DNA from: Bugula neritina
Taxonomy: Eukaryota; Bryozoa; Gymnolaemata; Cheilostomatida; Bugulidae
Assembly: GCA_964035545.1 (NCBI GenBank)
Contig: OZ037771.1
Span: 12,528,980-12,592,979 of the forward strand
Reading direction: 5' to 3'
Length of the DNA: 64,000 bases
In this document: piece by piece, positions 58,001 through 64,000 of the stretch
How positions within the stretch are numbered: position 1 is the stretch's first letter
Layout: each line of letters begins with the position of its first letter
The notes under the pieces: generated by a model
What the model was told of the DNA's origin: nothing
Databases searched by the model: none
Seen by the model: the letters and a program-made list of their open reading frames with translations, nothing else
Translations under genes and position numbers: made by a program

Positions 58001-60114
58001 ACAGTAAGAAGTAAACAGCACACTTTAGTTTGACCAACATAAGCTAATACAGTATGAATATTATGAAGTATTATAATATAGTACACAGTAGTATACTACT
58101 GTAGTATACACTATACTGTAGTATACACTATACTGTAGCATACACTATACTATAGCATACACAATAATATAGCATACAGTATAGTGTATACTATAGTATA
58201 GTATATACTATATTATAGTCTATAGTCTATGCAGTATAATGTATACTATTATACTGTAGTGTGCACATTGTATAGTCAGTAGTGTATACTGTATAGTGTA
58301 TATAAACTGTATAATGTGCACTGTATAGTGTGCGCTATATATAGTATATATGCTGCATAATGAGCTGTATAAGATATAAACTGTATAACTTATATTGTAT
58401 AAAGTAGAGTGTATACTGTATAGTTTATACTGTATAGCATAGATCGTATGCAAGTTTTTACAGTATAATGTATACTGTATAGTTTATACTGTATAGCATA
58501 GATCGTATGCAAGTTTTTACAGTATAATGTATACTGTATAGACGATAGCGCATACTGTACAGTGCATAATGCGTAGCTCACGTACCTTCTCCATCTTTGA
58601 ACTTTTTAATGGCCACTAGTTCACCATTCTCCTAATAAAATGTCAAAGGAGAATAAAAGAGGTGAATGCAGAGTTAAGAATCAAATGTAAATGCCAATCA
58701 ATGAAGCTGGCATTGCATACATGAAAAGATGTTATATGCTGTTATGTACTGTAAGTATTAGTTAGAAAACAGTAAGTGTAAACACGTGAAATTAATGTGA
58801 ATAAGACTGATGTGACTTACTGCACAACTTAATTTAATCATAGAAGAAACTATCTCAATAACAGTACAGTAATCCAACTCGAAGCTTTTGATGTGGTGTA
58901 GAAATAAAAACAAAAATAATAACCAAGTTCAAATGAATACTTGAGTGCTATTATATAATGTAATGAGCATACAGCTACCTTTGTGGGCACCCCTTATTAT
59001 GGAGAAAGGTGAACGTATAAAACAGAGTATAACTAAGAGAGGCTAAATAACTAACAGAGTCTAAATAACTAACAGAGTATAAATAACTAACAGAGTTTAA
59101 ATAACTATAAACAGAGTCTAAATAACTAACAAAGTCTAAATAACTAACAGAGTATAAATAACTAACAGAGTATAGATAACTAACAAAGTGTAACTAACTA
59201 ACAGAGTGCAACTAACTAACAGAGTATAACCAACTGTTGAATGCACAAAACCCTACCTTTTGCTTGCATTTCAGCACCACTCCATAGGCACCTACAAACA
59301 AATATAATCAAATAACATAAATGAGTATAAAATTTACTGTACAGTTCAAAACCAACTAACACAAAAAATTCTGAGTAATACCATACTTTCTCACTAGAGT
59401 TTTCAACATTACAGTTTAACTTGAAGGTATTGACTGGAGGTTTAATTTCATGATTTTTGCACCTGATCTTAGCATGAGTTCTATGTAATGGCTAATGTAT
59501 TATAAGTTACTGTGAGACAATGGCAGGTGTACCGTGTGCAGGTTTATTGTGAGCAAATGGACATTGGCTTATTGGAGTAAATAATTCAATACTAAAATCT
59601 GATTATATATTCATTTCTTTTGTGTTAATTATCTGAGAATCAGGATAAAAATATAAAATCTATTGTCTTTATCACTTACAACAAATCAACGCTTTTATTT
59701 TAGTTTACTAGTAACAAAGCTCCGTATTATGCTGTTTCATTGTAGCGTTGATACTTTTGTCTAGAAACTCTAGCACTACGTAACACAATACATCATCAGC
59801 CTATTGTATGTTTTACTAGAAGTGAAACCAACTCTGCTATGGGTTTGGCAGACAGGGAGTGACTGAAACACAGTACTTTATGATTAGCTAGTGAAGTGAA
59901 AGCGAATGAGCAGGAATTATACTAAACTAAAAGCTGCGTAACCACAACAATGAGCTCTGCTATATTTAGGATTAATTTAATTAACATTAACTGAGTTAGT
60001 CAACTGTAATAGCTTATACAATTCAAATACTAATACATACAAATAGCAGAACTATTCTAGAATATTCTATAACGTACCTTCTCCGACTATCCCCAGTACT
60101 TGGTATTTGTTCAT
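49034..60114 (-). CDS. CDKL5: CDKL5-like serine/threonine kinase, 844 aa, 15 coding exons
   Basis: Exons: 60114-60078, 59291-59257, 58631-58586, 57025-56889, 55678-55498, 55205-55115, 54636-54447, 54305-54125, 53742-53193, 53067-52839, 52232-52007, 51744-51676, 50542-50316, 49822-49625, 49171-49034 (2535 nt, in phase). The kinase domain spans about residues 4-289: GEGAYG (11-16), catalytic K33 in VAIKK, E51, HRD (124-126) in [16 protein letters not shown] (144-146), then [18 protein letters not shown] (from 160) and [19 protein letters not shown], which is near-identical to vertebrate CDKL5. The long tail is Ser/Thr/Lys-rich, with little recognisable structure. It keeps KTEFDF (477-482), as in the CDKL5 tail. 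CDKL kinases act on microtubule-linked and ciliary substrates. The activation loop has TDY, where vertebrate CDKL5 has TEY; both are known in the family. Confidence 0.93.
55357..55429 (+). pseudogene. tRNA-like sequence (tRNA pseudogene or SINE head)
   Basis: TGGTGCATTGGCTAGTG is a good A box and GGGTTCGAATCCC a perfect B box and T arm, at tRNA-like spacing, ending in AACAGCAC. The two sides of the acceptor stem (GGCTCCT and the TAACAGC region) pair poorly, and no convincing anticodon arm could be drawn. It lies in an intron of the CDKL5-like gene, on the opposite strand. It differs from the SINE family at 26640. Confidence 0.5.
56098..56319 (-). mobile_element. tRNA-derived SINE, copy 3, inverted (CDKL5 intron 4)
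   Basis: The complement starts with GAGAGCAGCCGTGGTCTAGG and GGGATCGAACCC (B box), and the body carries CAAAGGCCATTGGTGATGTT and GAGAGCATCCAGTCATAATT. It ends at CTCACGCAAGTTTATAGTCA read from the left. It has the same orientation as the CDKL5-like gene. Confidence 0.88.
56543..56690 (+). mobile_element. Diverged single arm of the foldback element
   Basis: AGTACACACTCAATATCTCT, GGCTACTTTTCATAATTTAG and AAACTAACAAAATATTAGCA follow the same order as the left arm of 2921-3215. No complementary arm is seen downstream, so this is a half copy or a very decayed one. Confidence 0.5.
58060..58560. repeat. AT-rich palindromic minisatellite in CDKL5 intron 3
   Basis: Irregular units such as AGTATACACTATACTGT, GTATAGTTTATACTGTATAG and CATAGATCGTATGCAAGTTT, the last group being a 62-bp direct repeat (about 58435 and 58495). 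Units are self-complementary in many places. The array ends about 25 bp from the donor of exon 3. Confidence 0.85.
59030..59232. repeat. 18-bp tandem repeat in CDKL5 intron 2
   Basis: About eleven units of AACTAACAGAGTCTAAAT with variants (GTATAAAT, GTGTAACT). It ends about 25 bp from the donor side of exon 2. Confidence 0.9.
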
Positions 60115-62576
60115 AGCTGATGAGTTTGCTTTGTCTATAGCTGAGTGGCACCTTGGCTACATACATGATATAACATAATATGAAATGTATTGCAATTTAC
60201 AACACAATATCATGTATAGTAGTAAAAAGCATGACATAAAGTAATATAGTTTAGAACATGAACTTAAAGTGCTAGACCAAATAACAAATAGATTAGAACA
60301 ATTGAAGGTATATGTTGCAAGCATACATACTATAGATAACAGCAGACAATTTTTCTTATATTTATGTTACACAAGTTCAGAGTATTTGACTTATGTAATT
60401 AGTGGTGAAATAAACTGAAACTGAGATTTAGATATGTAAATTATTTAAATTTCTTTTTTAGGTATCCTAAGCAGAAGATTACTAAAAGTTTTAGAATCTT
60501 GTTACAAAATGTGTATCACAAGAATAAAATAATTTATACATGTAACCTTAAAAGAAAAGTTCCATAAGTTAAAAAGTAAGTGTAAGAAATAGAAGTAACA
60601 ATGGTGGTCAAACTATGACTGTGTTAATTACTTTATATTGATTTGAGACTCAATAAAATTAGTTAAAAAGAAGTCTTTTCTAGCGTTCTGGTTGCAACAA
60701 CATTTTTATAACAAGCTGCAGGTGTTTTTTATAACTAGTGTTTTTCAGCCAGAATCCCGCAGAATTTGACATAGAAGTATAGAACTTAATGAAAAATCTA
60801 GTGAAGTCTTTGTATTTTGATATCTTACAGAAAATTAATTATTTTTTCACAATCAAAAGACCTTATAAAATAAGCACAGGCAACGCAATGTAGAAAGTAT
60901 AATGTATAGTTTTGAAAACCTATGTATAAAACCGCAACTAGTAAAACCTAAATTTGTACCTGAAGAACTCTAGAACACTCTAATGACTAATAGCATAGAA
61001 TAAAGCACCTTGCTAGTAAGTAGTAGTAAAGCAACAGATATTTACAGTGGTATAGTATTGCATTATTCTAAATTTGAAAATAATTTAATTACAACCATTG
61101 AAAATAATTATCTTAATTAGTAAACAAACTATTATAGTTCCTGAATATTACTTTCTATAAAGTTTGTTTGAGCTCCAAATTGCATCTAATTTTAATTAAA
61201 TTTAGCAGCTTAAGTTTCGATTCCTTTTTTAAATTATAATGAAAACAAAAGAAAATGCCAAATAATTAATGTGATACTATAGGTTGATAGTTAAAAGTAT
61301 TTTACAATCTGTTTCTTATTCCTCATAAAAATTCAATTAAACTCTCAAAATGAAAACATAAAAATTAAAAGTCAATTAATAATAAACAACTAGTACTAAT
61401 ACTAACACTACTAAAATACTACTTTATATACTATTACTTGTATTTTGTAATTTTAGTACTATAATTTTTAGTATTAGAAATAGATAAACTTAACTTAAGT
61501 AATTAAATACAAACAAGCTGCAACTAAAAGTAAAATGACAAATTTTTCAATTCAATTACAGCTTGTCTGTATTTAATTATTTAAGTTATCATTGGTGACA
61601 TAGTACATAAATAGTAACCATGAAATAAATTTTAAAAAGATTAAGACCCAAGCATTCCATTAACACGAATATCAACATGGACTGAGAGAGTCAGAGTGAG
61701 TCTCATCCCTCAGAGTCAGTCTTGTTTAAAATCGAAACTGTTTCAGTACATACACGTTAACAAAAATAAATTTTGTTATTCAATACAAGTTTAAACTCAT
61801 TCAGCAATTTATAAACTTACTTTTTTCATTTGGTCACAAAATCAATTACTTTTACAACAATAAATTACATTACTTCGTTTTTTAGAATTTCACCCTTGAG
61901 CAGCCATGACAGTTTTCCCTATCAACAGTCCCATAATGCTTTTAAAGACTGGCACGCGCCAGACAAATTTAGAGAACAGATAACTCCCAATATTCTATTA
62001 TATTAAAAGCGATTTCAATTACTGCACTTGTTTGAAACTTTTACGGCAAGGAAAGACAACTCTACGATTAGCACAAACAATCCTGCTTTCTTATACCATT
62101 GATAATGTATTTGCAGGTGTGCAGTTATGAAAAAGGTTAAATGTGCATTAAATCACTTCAAATAACATTGTGAGTTATGACCATTTATTGTCATATTCAA
62201 ATTTTAAGTCAGTTTCTAGTTTTAGTGGATGAAATAAAACCAATTACTTGTAGAATTTCAAAAAGTGTAAAACATATTTATAAACAATAAAAAACGAACT
62301 TGTACAAGTCAACTGCTAAAAGGTTACACATAAAGAAATTTTGAGGTACTAAAATGATGTGCAGAATACAAAATATTTGTAATTAAAGTTGAGTGAGTCT
62401 ACTGAGATTTAACAATATACAAATTATAATATTATGGTCACCTTTCCACCACCGTGGTTCTGCGTGGGTGGCAGCAATATACAAGTTATATATACAACTT
62501 AAAATATTCAAATGTTGAGATGTTTAAAAGAGCACCATAAGTGGAGATCAAATGATTTAAGTTATAAAAGATATAA
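60115..62576. other. Intergenic region upstream of the CDKL5-like gene
   Basis: AT-rich, with no supported gene. It must hold the 5' UTR and promoter of the CDKL5-like gene and the 3' UTR of the DUF229 gene, both on the minus strand. A 50-bp near-palindromic echo (AGTAATTAAATACAAACAAG at 61497 and CTGTCTGTATTTAATTATTT at 61564) is the only structure noticed. Confidence 0.55.
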
Positions 62577-63753
62577 TTACATCAGCTCCTTACAATAGCA
62601 ATATTTCTTTAGACTGTGATCCTTAACACAGGAGGAGGTGCTACCATACGAGTTCGTTCTACTGATGTACCCGGATGATCGATAGGAATTAGTTGTGGAG
62701 TCGTACTTCACTGTCCCTTGGAATACGCCTCCACTAGGCTTCACTCTGATAGTTAGGTGATACATAATAACTCTACCTATAGCTTCTTCTCCGTAGTATT
62801 CCCTTCTACCTACAGCAATTTAAATTAGAATACTGAAGTAAAAAGAAGGGAAAGCAACTCTTTACGCAAGAAATTATAGTGTTAAATAGTAAGAAGAATC
62901 TCAATTGATGGGTTTTAGATTCTATTTTTTGAAAAACCTTTGAAAATTTTTGAAAAAATTGTGGGTTAATGACTACTCTTGGGAAATAAACTAATAAGAA
63001 TTACCATTTGATGATGGTCTCTTAAAACTTTTTATTTGTGTGCCTGCATGCAACTAATAATATTATTCTACAATATATAATCATCAACATTCAGAAAGTT
63101 TCCCGCTACCTTAAGAGTTTTATCAAACATGAATCAAGAAAACTTTCAGCCCCTTACCAATGACATCATTCATGCTGAGTTTAAACGTCATAAGTTTATG
63201 AGTGGGTGTGGCTTGTAGCGCATCTGTGATCTCATCCAGTTTGTACCTTGCACACACTTTATAATGAGCTACTGTCTTTTTGTTAATCTTTGCAATCAGA
63301 ACTTTGGCAGCTCGTATTACCTGTAGTATGGAGAGAGTCACTTAGGCAATGAAATTTTGAATATTTGGGAGCAGTAGAAGAGAAATTGAGATAGCCTAAG
63401 TTCTTTAATTTGATTATTAAATTTTGGTTTGTGGCGCAGGTTGAAATTCTTGCAAGAACATAACTTCTTATGCTACATTTCTAATCTAGAACACAGGCTT
63501 TTCTCAATTTCTCCATTACTGCACCTACCTCATTTTAAATCACTTCTTTAAAAATAAATAATAATACTCTTAAATCACTTCTCATTTCATTAGTGATCAT
63601 TCAATGAGTTGTAGTAATTTACAAGTAAGCAGTACGTCATCCATAAATTTTGCCAATTACCTTCTTATCAGAAACTGACGCTGGTTGTTGCTGTAAACAT
63701 GTGCACCAGTGATCATCTATGGTAGCAGATGCACAACTCCTGTCTTGTGGAAC
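62577..63753 (-). CDS. DUF229-family protein, C-terminal end (partial)
   Basis: Three phase-consistent exons: 63753-63661, 63320-63158 and 62809-62577. Upstream exons lie beyond the right edge. The first visible exon reads VPQDRSCASATIDDHWCTCL, the DHWC-x-C signature found after the sulfatase-like domain of invertebrate DUF229 proteins. It is followed by VIRAAKVLIAKINKKT and a Cys-poor beta-rich part, and ends GSTSSCVKDHSLKKYCYCKE, again a CYC-type end usual in the family. DUF229 proteins have an alkaline-phosphatase/sulfatase-like fold and are usually secreted or membrane-attached; their substrates are unknown. Catalytic residues would be in the missing part, so activity cannot be judged. 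The stop is TAA at 62577-62579. Confidence 0.8.
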
Positions 63754-64000
63754 CTGAAAATCAAATTCGTAAACTTGAATAGACCATTGTTAGCTGGTGA
63801 GTAATGTCGTAGAGTGGAGTTATCTGTCTTCTGCTACAGTTGATTAGACTTTTTCACAATGCTCGAACGAGACAGTAAAATGAAAATCAAAGAGAATTTA
63901 CAGAAAAGATGACAGTATCCGAAGTTTTGACCAAATCTCACTTAAGTTGTGATCACTGGATGAAATTGGGTGAAGCCTTGGCGCAATCAATCCAATAATT

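Overview
The window is AT-rich animal nuclear DNA. Every recognisable gene is cut by short GT-AG introns, and the proteins belong to metazoan families (CDKL5-type kinase, ANKRD39, SLC46 transporter, PAN plus F-type-lectin-like secreted protein, DUF229). Nothing is bacterial or viral in layout. An invertebrate is likely, perhaps a lophotrochozoan, but the species cannot be read from the sequence. Where a gene model was assembled, exon ends were chosen so that reading phase is kept through every junction.

Layout. 1-14900 is repeat-dominated. It holds one copy of a 1.35 kb duplicated block, a large inverted repeat (arms 1505-2662 and 10058-12275) loaded with triplet arrays, a foldback element, LINE and hAT-like debris, a 133-bp satellite, a few unassigned coding-like exons, and the remains of a P-element/THAP9-type transposase (12393-14872). 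14873-18282 is largely empty AT-rich DNA. 18283-20084 (-) encodes a small secreted lectin-like protein. 22469-23809 is the second copy of the 1.35 kb block.

24002-31369 (+) is a complete 17-exon AtuA/DUF1446 gene (628 aa). 32950-42392 (-) is a complete 9-exon SLC46/folate-transporter-like gene (483 aa), tail to tail with the former. 42393-47376 is degenerate low-complexity DNA with a SINE. 47377-48531 (+) is ANKRD39 (181 aa), tail to tail with 49034-60114 (-), a complete 15-exon CDKL5-like kinase gene (844 aa). 62577-63753 (-) is the 3' end of a DUF229 gene that runs off the right edge.

The genes do not form a pathway; they are independent loci. No previously undescribed multi-gene system is visible. 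The most unusual signal is in the SLC46 gene. Three of its introns carry minisatellites directly upstream of the 3' splice site, and the repeat units contain copies of that splice acceptor. A fourth array sits just after the stop codon. Also notable are an animal AtuA homologue with a required GC-AG intron, a TIR transposon that splits a microsatellite, and several small repeat families present in 2-4 copies.
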